Below, piece after piece: positions 14,420 to 22,665 of a DNA stretch of 34,373 nucleotides. Position numbers and translations under genes: made by a program. The notes under the pieces are model-generated. The model worked only from the letters and a program-made list of their open reading frames with translations. It searched no databases and was not told where the DNA came from. This DNA comes from an uncultured Collinsella sp. (GTDB lineage: Bacteria > Actinomycetota > Coriobacteriia > Coriobacteriales > Coriobacteriaceae): the NCBI GenBank assembly GCA_900553935.1, contig USFK01000002.1, forward strand, positions 1-34,373, given 5' to 3'. Position 1 is the stretch's first letter. Each line of letters starts with the position of its first letter.

Positions 14420-15466
14420 ATGCAAAAGCCTGCGTTTGCCTTCCAATGGCATATTACGGATGAATGCGATCAGCGCTGTAAACATTGCTATATCTTCGCC
14501 AACGGTACCTGCGCTGGTTTTAAGCGTATGCCGTGGGAGCAGATGGTCGAGGTTGTCGATCAGGCTCAGGCCCTCTGTAAGCGCATCGGTCGTCAGCCGT
14601 ACTTTTACGTTACGGGCGGCGACCCCATTCTTCATCCCGATTTCTGGCGCCTTGCCGAGCTTTTGCACGAGCGGGGTTTTATGTGGTGCGTGATGGGCAA
14701 TCCGTTCCATCTGACCGACGAGGTCTGCGCTCGCATGAAAGAGCTGGGGTGCCGCAAATACCAGCTCTCGCTCGATGGGCTCGAGAAAACGCACGATTTC
14801 TTCCGTAAGCCTGGTTCGTTTGCCGAGACCTTGCGTGCGATTGGGTGCCTTAAGCGCGCGGATATTTGGGTTGCCGTTATGAACACGGTCTCGAGTATGA
14901 ATGCCGCCGAGCTGCCGCAGCTTATTGACCTTGTGGCAAGCCTTGAAGTCGACGTGTTCGCATTTGGACGGTACTGTCCCACCTCGGGTCAAAAGCGCGA
15001 TGAGTTCCATTTGGAGCCGCTGGAATATCGCGACGTGCTGCTGACTGCGCAAGAACGCATGGAGTTTCACCAGGCTGCGGGCTGTAAGACGTTCTTCCAA
15101 CTCAAAGATCACCTGTGGACGCTTCTTTTGTGGGAGCAGGGCAAGTTCGCTATTCCCAAGAACGCCAAACCCGGCATGATCTACGACGGCTGCCACTGCG
15201 GTACGGGCCATATGACGGTGCTGCCTACGGGCGACGTCTATGCGTGCCGTCGCATGGAGAGCAAGGTAGGCAATGTTGCCGAGAGCTCGCTCGAGGAGCT
15301 TTTCTTTTCGCCGCAGATGGAAGCAAAGCGTGATTTTAAAAAGTTCAAGAAGTGCTCCAAATGTGAGCTTTTTGGCTGGTGCCGCGGCTGCCCCGCTGTG
15401 ACGTATGGCTACACAGGCGATATGTACGAAGCCGATCCCCAGTGCTGGAAAGAGGTCGAGGAATAG
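14420..15466 (+). CDS. Radical SAM/SPASM peptide maturase (ACGX-system type)
   Basis: The 348-residue enzyme starts after AAGGGGG. The radical SAM cluster motif is C16xxxC20xxC23 (ECDQRCKHCYIF), followed by the SAM-binding VTGGDP and QLSLDG. The C-terminal SPASM region has auxiliary-cluster cysteines at DGCHCG, VYACRR, KKCSKCELFGWCRGCP and DPQCW. SPASM enzymes commonly install thioether or carbon-carbon links in peptides. With the Cys/Gly/Asp repeat peptide two genes upstream, the likely reaction is Cys-based crosslinking (for example Cys to Asp beta-carbon or to an alpha-carbon), but this is inference. No protease, exporter or RRE-type leader-binding domain is seen in the cassette, and the SPASM protein has no clear N-terminal RRE. 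Confidence 0.9.
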   Translation: MQKPAFAFQWHITDECDQRCKHCYIFANGTCAGFKRMPWEQMVEVVDQAQALCKRIGRQPYFYVTGGDPILHPDFWRLAELLHERGFMWCVMGNPFHLTDEVCARMKELGCRKYQLSLDGLEKTHDFFRKPGSFAETLRAIGCLKRADIWVAVMNTVSSMNAAELPQLIDLVASLEVDVFAFGRYCPTSGQKRDEFHLEPLEYRDVLLTAQERMEFHQAAGCKTFFQLKDHLWTLLLWEQGKFAIPKNAKPGMIYDGCHCGTGHMTVLPTGDVYACRRMESKVGNVAESSLEELFFSPQMEAKRDFKKFKKCSKCELFGWCRGCPAVTYGYTGDMYEADPQCWKEVEE

Positions 15467-15468
15467 GG

Positions 15469-15524
15469 TAGTCGTTGGGAACGTTCTTTGACGACTAGTC
15501 ATTTAAGAACGTCCCCAGCGACTA
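15469..15524. repeat. 56-bp palindrome, TAGTCATTGGGGACGTTCTT family, copy 2
   Basis: The arms TAGTCGTTGGGAACGTTCTT and AAGAACGTCCCCAGCGACTA pair with a few mismatches; the centre GACTAGTC is identical to the other copies. It lies two bases after the radical SAM stop codon and directly abuts the glutaredoxin stop codon, so it fills the convergent gap exactly. Confidence 0.9.
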
Positions 15525-15770
15525 CTAGAGCAGGTTCTCCTTCACCCACGCGATGATGTCGCTCGATTCGTAGAGCGGCGTGCCGTCAATAAACAGGCAG
15601 GGAACTTGGCGCTTGCCGCCGACGGCGATAAGCGTCTGCTCGGCATCGGAATCGGTCGAGATATTGCGCTCGGGGATGGTCACGCCGTTATCGGCCAGGA
15701 AGCGCTTGACCTTTATGCAATACGGGCAGCCGGTCATAACGTACAGCTCGAGCTCGTGATCAGTAGCCAT
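15525..15770 (-). CDS. Glutaredoxin-like protein
   Basis: From the ATG at 15770 (TTGGAG upstream) this is an 81-residue thioredoxin-fold protein. It has the glutaredoxin active site GCPYC (Cys15/Cys18), the cis-Pro region RQVPCLFIDG and the end of the fold at YESSDIIAWVKENL. Glutaredoxins reduce disulfides or move glutathione or other low-molecular thiols; the electron donor in this organism is not known. The longer in-frame reading to 15809 has no ribosome site. It is convergent with the radical SAM gene and may be co-transcribed with the regulator that starts at 16649. Confidence 0.93.
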   Translation of the reverse strand: MATDHELELYVMTGCPYCIKVKRFLADNGVTIPERNISTDSDAEQTLIAVGGKRQVPCLFIDGTPLYESSDIIAWVKENLL

Positions 15771-15821
15771 GGGTCTCCAATCGGTTGAGGTTTCGATTGA
15801 GATACCCAAAGCCGCCGCGAT

Positions 15822-16649
15822 CTATGCGCGAGCCAGGGACAACTCGATCGCCTGAACCAAAAACGCCGTGGCGCCTGCACCGCAGGGCTTGTCGTAGTAG
15901 TCAACAAAGCGCTGGTCGGCAAGGTAGCCGTGGGCGAGACCCAGATACGCTTCGCCCTGGGGCTCATGTCCCCAGTTAAGACCAATCCAACGACGATGCA
16001 TCGCAACAAGTTTCTGGGCTTCGCTGCCCTTTGGGTCGCCTCCGTCCATGGCAATCGAGAGCTGGCCCAAAATCGCGCGTTCAAGTTCTTTCATGTCGTT
16101 CCATGTCTGAGGATCCATGTCCAGTAACGCTTCGTTTGCCGCATCGATGGCCTCATCGCCGTAGCGCGCCCGGGCCTCGGCGCCGTAACGCTCCTCGTTT
16201 TCCTGAACGGCGCGCCAGCGCTCCAGTTGCGGCAGGACGGCGCCCATGAGCGAGACGGCTTCGTCGAGTGACATGCCGGTGTTTTGTGCCAGCCGCGGGG
16301 CGCAATCCTCGATCATCGCCTCCATCGTGGTCTCGTAGGTGTACTCGCCGTGGTCGTAGCACCACTTGCAGTAATGGTCGGTCGTGGCGCCCGTGGCATC
16401 GGTGCCGCAGTCGTCGGGCGCGAGCATCATGCCGCAGCTCTGACAATAGTGCTCGGGCATTTCGAGCAGGTGGGACAGCGGCTCTCCAGTTACGGCAGCG
16501 ATGAGCTTCATCATGTCGATACCCGGGGTGACTTCGCCGCGCTCCCAGCGGCTCACGGCTTGACGCGTGACGTAGAGCCTGGCGGCGAGCTGCTCTTGGG
16601 TGAGATTGTTGGCGCGACGGACGGCGATGAGTTTTTCTGCAAAAGCCAT
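15822..16649 (-). CDS. XRE regulator with zinc ribbon and TipAS-like domain
   Basis: The 275-residue protein has three parts. An XRE/Cro helix-turn-helix lies at about 5-60 (NLTQEQLAARLYVTRQAVSRWE). A zinc-ribbon-like segment lies at about 68-100 (C69xxC72 and C94xxC97). A TipAS-like helical domain follows from about 145-275, recognisable by HRRWIGLNWG, YLGLAHGYLADQRFVDYYD and GAGATAFLVQAIELSL. In TipA this domain binds thiopeptide antibiotics covalently and is joined to a MerR domain; here the DNA-binding part is XRE instead. The likely role is ligand-controlled repression. The ligand and target are unknown. The start follows AAAGGAG. Confidence 0.85.
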   Translation of the reverse strand: MAFAEKLIAVRRANNLTQEQLAARLYVTRQAVSRWERGEVTPGIDMMKLIAAVTGEPLSHLLEMPEHYCQSCGMMLAPDDCGTDATGATTDHYCKWCYDHGEYTYETTMEAMIEDCAPRLAQNTGMSLDEAVSLMGAVLPQLERWRAVQENEERYGAEARARYGDEAIDAANEALLDMDPQTWNDMKELERAILGQLSIAMDGGDPKGSEAQKLVAMHRRWIGLNWGHEPQGEAYLGLAHGYLADQRFVDYYDKPCGAGATAFLVQAIELSLARA

Positions 16650-16776
16650 GACGGCTCCTTTCTGCTGCTTGTTGGTTTAAGCATACGCGGCAATCGACGC
16701 CCTTCCAAGCAACCGTTGGTTGCATGCAGATGGCGACGACAGGCAATCGTGGCCTGCTGCCCGCGCGCCTGTGCCG

Positions 16777-16782
16777 TACAAT
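16777..16782 (+). promoter_or_regulatory. Candidate -10 element of trmO, possibly leaderless
   Basis: TACAAT lies seven bases before the likely ATG at 16790, and no ribosome site is seen upstream of that ATG. This spacing would place the transcript start at or next to the A of the start codon. No good -35 is visible. Confidence 0.4.
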
Positions 16783-16789
16783 GACCGGC

Positions 16790-17527
16790 ATGGAACCTAT
16801 TGCACACATACACACCGACCTGCCGCAAAAGTTCGGCATTCCGCGCAACAGCTTTTTGGCGCCTCATCTGCAGGGACGTATCGTCTTTGAGCCGGATTAT
16901 GCTTCCAACGCAGCAGTTGAGGGCTTGGACTCCTTCTCTCACTTGTGGATTCTCTGGCGCTTTGAAAACGGAACGCCCGGCGGCACAGCGGAGGACATCG
17001 CCACCGATGCCAAGACGCAGGACAGGTCCGGTACCAACGCCAAGTGGTCAAAGACCGTACGCCCGCCGCGCTTGGGTGGAGCCGAGCGCGTGGGCGTATT
17101 TGCCACGCGCAGTCCGTTTCGCCCCAATCCCATCGGTCTTACCTGCGTCAAGCTCGATCGTGTCGAGCTTACCGACGACGGTCCCATCATCCATGTGTTA
17201 GGGGCCGATCTGCGCGACGGCACGCCCATCTACGATATCAAGCCCTATATTCCGTTTGCGGACTGTCACCCGGATGCGACGGGCGGCTGGATTGAGGATG
17301 CGCCGTGGCAAGAGCTCGACGTTGACTTTCCGCAAGCGCTGCAGGATATGATCCCGCCCGCAAAGCTCCCCGGCTTGATAGAGGTCCTTCGCCAAGATCC
17401 GCGCCGCGCGGGCAGCAAGCACGAGCCAAGCCGCGTGTACCACTTGGCCTACGCCGGGCTCGACATATCGTTTACGGTTGACGGAGCCAGCTTGACGGTA
17501 ACCGCCATCACCGAGGCGCAGGACTAA
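16790..17527 (+). CDS. trmO: tRNA (N6-threonylcarbamoyladenosine37-N6)-methyltransferase TrmO (TsaA)
   Basis: This 245-residue protein of the TsaA/TrmO (UPF0066) family methylates t6A37 in tRNA-Thr with SAM. Visible family motifs are GIPRNSF, LDSFSHLWILW, the hallmark GVFATRSPFRPNPIGLTCVKL, GADLRDGTPIYDIKPYIP, and the C-terminal extension with DPR and the Y-H-L-A core. The ATG at 16790 is preferred because homology begins with MEPIAHI; an in-frame ATG at 16781 is also possible. It lies upstream of and in the same direction as the C-S lyase gene, 130 bases away. Length is typical of the bacterial form. Confidence 0.93.
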   Translation: MEPIAHIHTDLPQKFGIPRNSFLAPHLQGRIVFEPDYASNAAVEGLDSFSHLWILWRFENGTPGGTAEDIATDAKTQDRSGTNAKWSKTVRPPRLGGAERVGVFATRSPFRPNPIGLTCVKLDRVELTDDGPIIHVLGADLRDGTPIYDIKPYIPFADCHPDATGGWIEDAPWQELDVDFPQALQDMIPPAKLPGLIEVLRQDPRRAGSKHEPSRVYHLAYAGLDISFTVDGASLTVTAITEAQD

Positions 17528-17657
17528 CTGGCTATTCGTTCGCAGCTCTCATTCGCCACACGCAACGCCAAAACCTGTGCAAACCACGCGCCAAAATCGC
17601 CCGCGCTGGTGGACAATAACGCCTATCAAAACAATCCGCTTTGTACGGGGGCTCGGC

Positions 17658-18872
17658 ATGAAATACGACTTTACTTCGCTTATCGACCGCCACGGCATGG
17701 ACGCCATCGCCGTTGACTCCTGGGGCGAGATCCCCGGCATGGCTCCGAACGCACCCGACGAGGGCTTCGACCGCATCCCCATGTGGGTGGCGGACATGAA
17801 CTTTGCCACGGTGCCCACGGTCCAGGAGCACATCATTCAGCGCGCCCAGCACCCCATGTTTGGCTATTTCGATCCGCGCGACGAGTACTTCGACCGCATC
17901 ATCGAATGGCAGAGCCGCCGCAACGATGTAAAGGGCCTGCTCCCGGAGCATATCGGCTACGAAAACGGCGTGCTGGGCGGCGTCGTGTCGACCCTGCGCG
18001 CGTATGTCCAACCGGGCGATGCGGTGCTGGTCCACAGCCCCACTTACATCGGCTTTACCAAGTCCATCGAAGCCGCGGGCTATCGCATTGTCCACAGCCC
18101 GCTTAAGCTCGACGACCAGGGCGTGTGGCGCATGGACTTTGAGGACATGGAGCATAAGCTCGTCCAAAACCACATCCATGCTGCGGTGTTCTGCTCGCCG
18201 CACAACCCTTGCGGCCGCGTATGGGAGCGCGACGAGATCGAGCGCGCCATGGACATCTATCGCCAGCACGATTGCGTGGTGATCTCGGACGAGATCTGGT
18301 CCGACATCATTCTGCCCGGTCACAAACATATCCCGACGCAGTCGGTGAGCGAGGATGCCCGCATGCGCACGGTCGCCCTCTATGCGCCGAGCAAGACGTT
18401 TAACCTGGCGGGTCTGGTCGGCAGCTACCACATTATCTACAACGAGACGCTGCACGACCGCGTGTGCGCCGTGTCCAACAAGACCCACTACAACGAGATG
18501 AACGTCCTTTCGATGCACGCGCTTATCGGTGCCTACCAGCCGCAGGGCTACGAGTGGGTCGATGAGCTCAACGAAGTTATCGAGGGCAACATTGACTACT
18601 TCTGCGATTACGTGGACGAGCACTTTGAGGGCGTGTCCTATTCGCGCCCGCAGGGCACGTACATGGTGTTCCTGGACTGCACCGAGTGGTGCCGCGAGCA
18701 TGGTCGCGATATTCAGTGGCTGCTCGACGAGGGTGCGCGTGTGGGCGTGGGCTACCAGGACGGCCGTCCGTTCCACGGACCCTGCCACATTCGCGTGAAT
18801 CTGGCGCTGCCGCTTACGCGCGTCAAGGAAGCATGCGAGCGCCTGGACCGCTACGTTTTTAATGCACAGTAA
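17658..18872 (+). CDS. MalY/PatB-family C-S lyase (PLP aminotransferase fold)
   Basis: From the ATG at 17658 (GGGGGC upstream) it is 404 residues, normal for the family. Fold-type I signatures are MWVADMNF near the N-terminus, NGVLGGVVSTLRA, SPTYIGF, SPHNPCGRVW, the PLP-binding Asp211 in SDEIWSDI, and the Schiff-base Lys246 in APSKTFNLAGL. Members are cystathionine beta-lyases or cysteine-S-conjugate lyases that release a thiol or H2S, pyruvate and ammonia; MalY also acts as a regulator. The substrate is not readable here. An imperfect hairpin at 18885-18923 without a T run follows the gene. Confidence 0.92.
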   Translation: MKYDFTSLIDRHGMDAIAVDSWGEIPGMAPNAPDEGFDRIPMWVADMNFATVPTVQEHIIQRAQHPMFGYFDPRDEYFDRIIEWQSRRNDVKGLLPEHIGYENGVLGGVVSTLRAYVQPGDAVLVHSPTYIGFTKSIEAAGYRIVHSPLKLDDQGVWRMDFEDMEHKLVQNHIHAAVFCSPHNPCGRVWERDEIERAMDIYRQHDCVVISDEIWSDIILPGHKHIPTQSVSEDARMRTVALYAPSKTFNLAGLVGSYHIIYNETLHDRVCAVSNKTHYNEMNVLSMHALIGAYQPQGYEWVDELNEVIEGNIDYFCDYVDEHFEGVSYSRPQGTYMVFLDCTEWCREHGRDIQWLLDEGARVGVGYQDGRPFHGPCHIRVNLALPLTRVKEACERLDRYVFNAQ

Positions 18873-18966
18873 GTGAGCACTGCATGCGGGGCTTTTCTGC
18901 CGGGTTGGCCGGAAGGCTCCGCACGGTAAAGCATCGGTAATCATTGAGCTCTCGCGTGGTTTCGTC

Positions 18967-18975
18967 TGGTATTAT
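18967..18975 (+). promoter_or_regulatory. Candidate extended -10 promoter of the binding-protein/kinase operon
   Basis: TGG directly before TATTAT gives an extended -10 about 40 bases upstream of the start codon at 19016. TTGAGC at 18944-18949 is too far (20 bases) to be an ideal -35. Confidence 0.45.
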
Positions 18976-19015
18976 TTCAGCGTTTTAGTCTGTAAGCAGG
19001 ACTGTCTGGAGCTCG

Positions 19016-19885
19016 ATGAAAAGGCCTCGTCGCTCGGCCGCCATATCGTTGTTTGTTGCGCTTGCAGTGGTGAGTGCCTTTGTCGTGGCGATAGCTGGCT
19101 GTTCCGGGTCGAATGACGGGGCCGCGGCGTCTGCATCAGAAGGCGCGGCCGCCTCGCAGGTCAAAGACGACAACCTTAAGACGCTCAACGTCGGCAGCGA
19201 CCTCTATCCACCGTTTGTGTATAGCGACGAGTACGGCAATATCGTTGGCCTGGATGTCGAGATTTTGACCGAGGCTTTGGTCCGCATTGGTTACAAGCCA
19301 AAATACCAGCTGATCGACTGGGAAAAGAAGAAAGAACTGCTGGCGAGCGGCGAGCTCGACTGCGTCATGGGCAGCTTTAGTATGACGGGTCGCGAAAACG
19401 AATATCGCTGGGCCGGCCCGTACCTTGCGAGCCGCCAGGTGGTCGCGGTCGATCCCGAGAGCGATATCTACACGCTTGCCGATCTTGAGGGTAAGGTCGT
19501 GGCGGTCCAGTCCACCACCAAGCCCGAGTCGATTCTGCTCAATCGTACCAGTGAAAACGTTCCGCAGATCAAGGAGCTCTACAGCTTTTCGGACCGCTCG
19601 TACCTGAACCCGGCGCTCGTCGAGGGCCTGGTCGATGCCGTCGCCGCGCATGAGTCCTCGCTGCTTACTTACGAAAAAGACTATGGTGTGACGTATCGCA
19701 TTCTGTCTGAGCCGCTGCTGGAGGTTGGGTTGGGCACCGCTTTCGATCTCAACGACGCACGCGGCATCGACGTTAAGCTCACCCATGCCTATCAAGAAAT
19801 GCTTGCCGATGGCACCATGGAACGCCTGGTGTCAAAGTACTATGATGACCCTTCGCCGTTTTTGAATGTGGAGGGCCTGTCATGA
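19016..19885 (+). CDS. Solute-binding lipoprotein (SBP_bac_3) paired with a sensor kinase
   Basis: The 289-residue protein has a lipoprotein signal (Cys29 in AIAGC) and a periplasmic-binding-protein type II domain. It begins LNVGSDLYPPFVYSDEYGN, with the family block GLDVEILTEALVRIGYKP, then LDCVMGSFSMTGRENEYRWAGPY. Such domains bind polar amino acids or related small molecules. There is no ABC permease or ATPase nearby. Its stop overlaps the start of a hybrid histidine kinase by four bases, so it most likely serves as an external ligand sensor for that kinase rather than for import. GGAG lies close to the start codon. Confidence 0.9.
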   Translation: MKRPRRSAAISLFVALAVVSAFVVAIAGCSGSNDGAAASASEGAAASQVKDDNLKTLNVGSDLYPPFVYSDEYGNIVGLDVEILTEALVRIGYKPKYQLIDWEKKKELLASGELDCVMGSFSMTGRENEYRWAGPYLASRQVVAVDPESDIYTLADLEGKVVAVQSTTKPESILLNRTSENVPQIKELYSFSDRSYLNPALVEGLVDAVAAHESSLLTYEKDYGVTYRILSEPLLEVGLGTAFDLNDARGIDVKLTHAYQEMLADGTMERLVSKYYDDPSPFLNVEGLS

Positions 19886-22074
19886 TTGATGCGTCCGACC
19901 ACACCGCTCAGGAGCGGGGCGATCGTTCGGCACGGGAATGGCTCATCGTCGTCCTGTTGGGGATAGCGCTCTCGATTGTTGCCGGCGTGACGAGCTACGC
20001 CTACACGACAGCTCAGGCCGAACAGCGCTTTGCCGACGTTGTCGATTACGTGGCGACACAGAGCCTTTCCTACGATGCGTTCAACAGCGCCTATGCGACC
20101 AAAAACCTGATTCGCGTTATGGAGATCGCCGGAGAGGCGGCGCGCGATATGGAGCGCGACGGCTCGGTGGATAACGCTACGTTGGAGCAATATGCTGACC
20201 AGTTTAATGTGACAGCGCTGATCGTAACGGATGCATCGGGCAACTTGGTGTCCGAGTCCTCGAAGGATGACGTGGGCTACGAGTCGCTCGCTGCGAATCT
20301 CAAAGAGGCGCCTGTGCTGGAGGTGGCGGCCCATCCGCTTAAGTCCTATACCGCTCGCATTACGCTTGCGGACGATTCGGTCGCAGACATTGGCTGCGTG
20401 GCCCGGCGGGACGGTGAGGGCATCGTTGTCGCGGTGAGGCACCAGAGCGCCAAGGCGGTCGCGAGCAATACGCTCAAGTTGCAGAGCTTGCTCGATGGTT
20501 ATGAGACCATCGATAGCGGTAACATCGTGATTGAAAACGACGGTAAGGTCGTTGCGACCAACGCTGTTGAGCCCGCCGTGTCAGGCGTGTTCGATTTGCC
20601 TGCGACGGATGCCATCGTTGTCAACGGCATTAAGGAGCGTTGCCTGGCTGGTAAGGTCAGATTGGTCAACGACAGCGGTGAGTGGTATCTGGGCACATTT
20701 GGTAAAGCGCGTGATTTTTACGTGTACACCTATGCTCCCGCGCAGCGTTACTTTGAGGTTGTTGCCGCTGTTGTTGCCAGTGTGTTGGCACTCTACGGCG
20801 GTGTTATAGCCACTGTTGTGTTGGTGCGCCGCCGCGCCGAGAGCCAACGCTTTGCCGACCTGTTGCTGCAGGAGCGCGACTATGGCGACAAGCTGGCAAA
20901 GGCAGCGCGCGAAGCCTCGTCTGCCAACTCTGCAAAGACGGAGTTCCTGCGTCGCATGAGTCACGACCTGCGCACGCCCATCAACGGCATTCGCGGTATG
21001 GTCGAGGTGGGCAATGCCAGCGCGGACGACTTGCAAAAGCAGACTGAGTGCCGCTCAAAGATCTGGACGGCGTCGGGACTGCTGCTCGACCTTGCGAACG
21101 AGGCACTCGATATGAGCCGCTTGGAGAGCGGGCAGGTCGACCTGAATCTTGTGCCTACAGATATGGTGGCCCTCAACCGTGAGGTGTGCGATATTCTGGA
21201 GCGCCAGGCCGAGGAGCGCCTGGTGACAATTATCTGCGACCAACGGACTCTTGATCATCCCTATGCCCGGGTGAGCGTGACGCACCTCAAGCGTCTGTTG
21301 CTCAATATTGCCGGTAATGCCGTCAAGTACAACCGCCAGGGCGGCTATGTTCGCCTGACATGCCGCGAGGTAGAGCCGGTGGATGGCGTCCCCGTCTATG
21401 AATACACGATCGCCGATAACGGCATTGGCATGAGCGAGGAGTTTCAACAGCACCTCTACGAGCCGTTCAGCCGCGAGGAACAACAGGTGGAAGGCGCTTC
21501 ATCGGGAACTGGCCTGGGCGCGTCTATTGCCAAACAGTTGGTCGAGCTTATGGGCGGAACCATGAGCTTTACGAGCGCCTTGGGGCAGGGGACGACGTTT
21601 ACCATTTGCCTGCCGTTTGAGAAGTGCAAGAGTTCCGAGATTCCCCAGGCAGTTCGCGTGGATGCAGGCGACAGCGACGTGCTCCAGGGCCTGCGCGTTT
21701 TGCTCGTAGAGGATAACGACCTGAATGCCGAGATCGCACAGTTTACGCTCGACCGCGCCGGTGCCGTCGTGACACATGTCAAAGATGGCGAGTCTGCCGT
21801 CGAGACGTTTGCCGCGAGTGCGCCGCACGAGTTCGACGTGGTGTTGATGGACATCATGATGCCCGGCATCGATGGCCTTGAGGCCACGCGTCAGATTCGA
21901 GCGCTCGATCGCGAGGACGCCGCGACCACGCCGATTATCGCCGTGAGCGCCAATGCCTTTGCCGACGACCGTAGGCTTTCGCGCGAGGCGGGCATGAACG
22001 CGCATCTGAGCAAACCCGTGAGTTCTCAGGATCTCGTTGAGGCGCTTGCGCACATAGCCGCCGACGCTTCATAA
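19882..22074 (+). CDS. Hybrid sensor histidine kinase with C-terminal receiver
   Basis: The 730-residue protein has a transmembrane helix (about 20-41), an external sensing region (about 42-290) and a second helix (about 291-316). A HisKA domain with His361 in MSHDLRTPINGI follows, then HATPase_c (N box LLNIAGNAVKYN, G1 DNGIGM, G2 GTGLGASIAKQLVELMGG) and a receiver with Asp657 in VVLMDIMMPG. The gene overlaps the solute-binding lipoprotein by four bases. No Hpt or DNA-binding response regulator is encoded nearby, so the output partner must lie elsewhere. The receiver is closely similar in its motifs to that of the kinase encoded convergently at 22666-25469. Confidence 0.93.
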   Translation: MIDASDHTAQERGDRSAREWLIVVLLGIALSIVAGVTSYAYTTAQAEQRFADVVDYVATQSLSYDAFNSAYATKNLIRVMEIAGEAARDMERDGSVDNATLEQYADQFNVTALIVTDASGNLVSESSKDDVGYESLAANLKEAPVLEVAAHPLKSYTARITLADDSVADIGCVARRDGEGIVVAVRHQSAKAVASNTLKLQSLLDGYETIDSGNIVIENDGKVVATNAVEPAVSGVFDLPATDAIVVNGIKERCLAGKVRLVNDSGEWYLGTFGKARDFYVYTYAPAQRYFEVVAAVVASVLALYGGVIATVVLVRRRAESQRFADLLLQERDYGDKLAKAAREASSANSAKTEFLRRMSHDLRTPINGIRGMVEVGNASADDLQKQTECRSKIWTASGLLLDLANEALDMSRLESGQVDLNLVPTDMVALNREVCDILERQAEERLVTIICDQRTLDHPYARVSVTHLKRLLLNIAGNAVKYNRQGGYVRLTCREVEPVDGVPVYEYTIADNGIGMSEEFQQHLYEPFSREEQQVEGASSGTGLGASIAKQLVELMGGTMSFTSALGQGTTFTICLPFEKCKSSEIPQAVRVDAGDSDVLQGLRVLLVEDNDLNAEIAQFTLDRAGAVVTHVKDGESAVETFAASAPHEFDVVLMDIMMPGIDGLEATRQIRALDREDAATTPIIAVSANAFADDRRLSREAGMNAHLSKPVSSQDLVEALAHIAADAS

Positions 22075-22081
22075 ACAAATA

Positions 22082-22117
22082 GCTCGGTTCCAATACTGGT
22101 TGGAACCGAGCCATTTT
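22082..22117. terminator. Hairpin terminator between convergent genes
   Basis: GCTCGGTTCCAA pairs perfectly with TTGGAACCGAGC around a six-base loop, followed by CATTTTG. It lies just after the hybrid kinase gene and before the convergent PNPOx gene, so it can act for either strand. The T run is short. Confidence 0.75.
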
Positions 22118-22143
22118 GCTATTTGCAGGACCTGTTTTTGGGC

Positions 22144-22623
22144 TTACTTTTCATGGATCTGCTTGCCGCAAAGATGCTCAATCGAAATCTCGTAGAGTTG
22201 GACGCCCTTGATGTCTTTGGCGATTTCCTCCTCGACTTCTTCGGCAGAAGGGTAGTACTTAAGCGCTAACTGGCGGACTTTGTCCTCGATAAACGAAGGC
22301 GTCTCGTCTACCAGGCGGCAACGGCCAAAGACCACGGTGCTCATAACGTAGGGAGCCCAGTCGTCGTCCTTGTACCACTCGTTGCCGTACACGGTAAAGC
22401 AGACTTTATCGTCACGCTTGAGCGAATCGACCTTGTGGCCAGCCTTGGCGCCATGGAAATAAATCTTGTCGTGTTTGGGGTCAAAGAAGTAGTTGACGGG
22501 AATGGCGTATGGGTAGCCATCATCGCCGTTAACGGCAAAGACGCCGCGCTTACAGGTGGCCAGCAGCTCGCGCGCCTCCTCGTCGGTGATGGCACGTTTC
22601 TTTCGGCGTAAGGGTCTAAACAT
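22144..22623 (-). CDS. Pyridoxamine 5'-phosphate oxidase family (NimA-like) flavin-fold protein
   Basis: From the ATG at 22623 (AAAGGAAG upstream) it has 159 residues in a single split-barrel domain. Visible motifs are MFRPLRRKKRAITDEEAREL, GVFAVNGDDGYPYAIPVNYF, IYFHGAKAGHKVDSLKRDDK and VCFTVYG. This layout is that of NimA-like PNPOx-fold proteins, which bind FMN or heme and are often annotated as nitroimidazole-resistance or general flavin reductase proteins. The activity is unknown. It lies 43 bases downstream of the fused hybrid kinase on the same strand. The in-frame extension to 22662 has no support. Confidence 0.9.
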   Translation of the reverse strand: MFRPLRRKKRAITDEEARELLATCKRGVFAVNGDDGYPYAIPVNYFFDPKHDKIYFHGAKAGHKVDSLKRDDKVCFTVYGNEWYKDDDWAPYVMSTVVFGRCRLVDETPSFIEDKVRQLALKYYPSAEEVEEEIAKDIKGVQLYEISIEHLCGKQIHEK

Positions 22624-22665
22624 CGTCGGCTTCCTTTCTAACTGTGCATGACAGTTGGGCACAAA

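Noticed and set aside
14174..15502. Long open frame on the minus strand opposite the radical SAM gene
   Set aside because: Same reason: it is a shadow of high-GC codon bias. The plus strand carries the CxxxCxxC and SPASM motifs, and the frame runs into the palindrome.
18885..18923. Terminator after the C-S lyase
   Set aside because: Only an imperfect hairpin with mismatches and no T run; too weak to list as a terminator.
17532..18944. Long open frame opposite the MalY/PatB gene
   Set aside because: No recognisable motifs. The plus strand shows the complete PLP-enzyme signature set.
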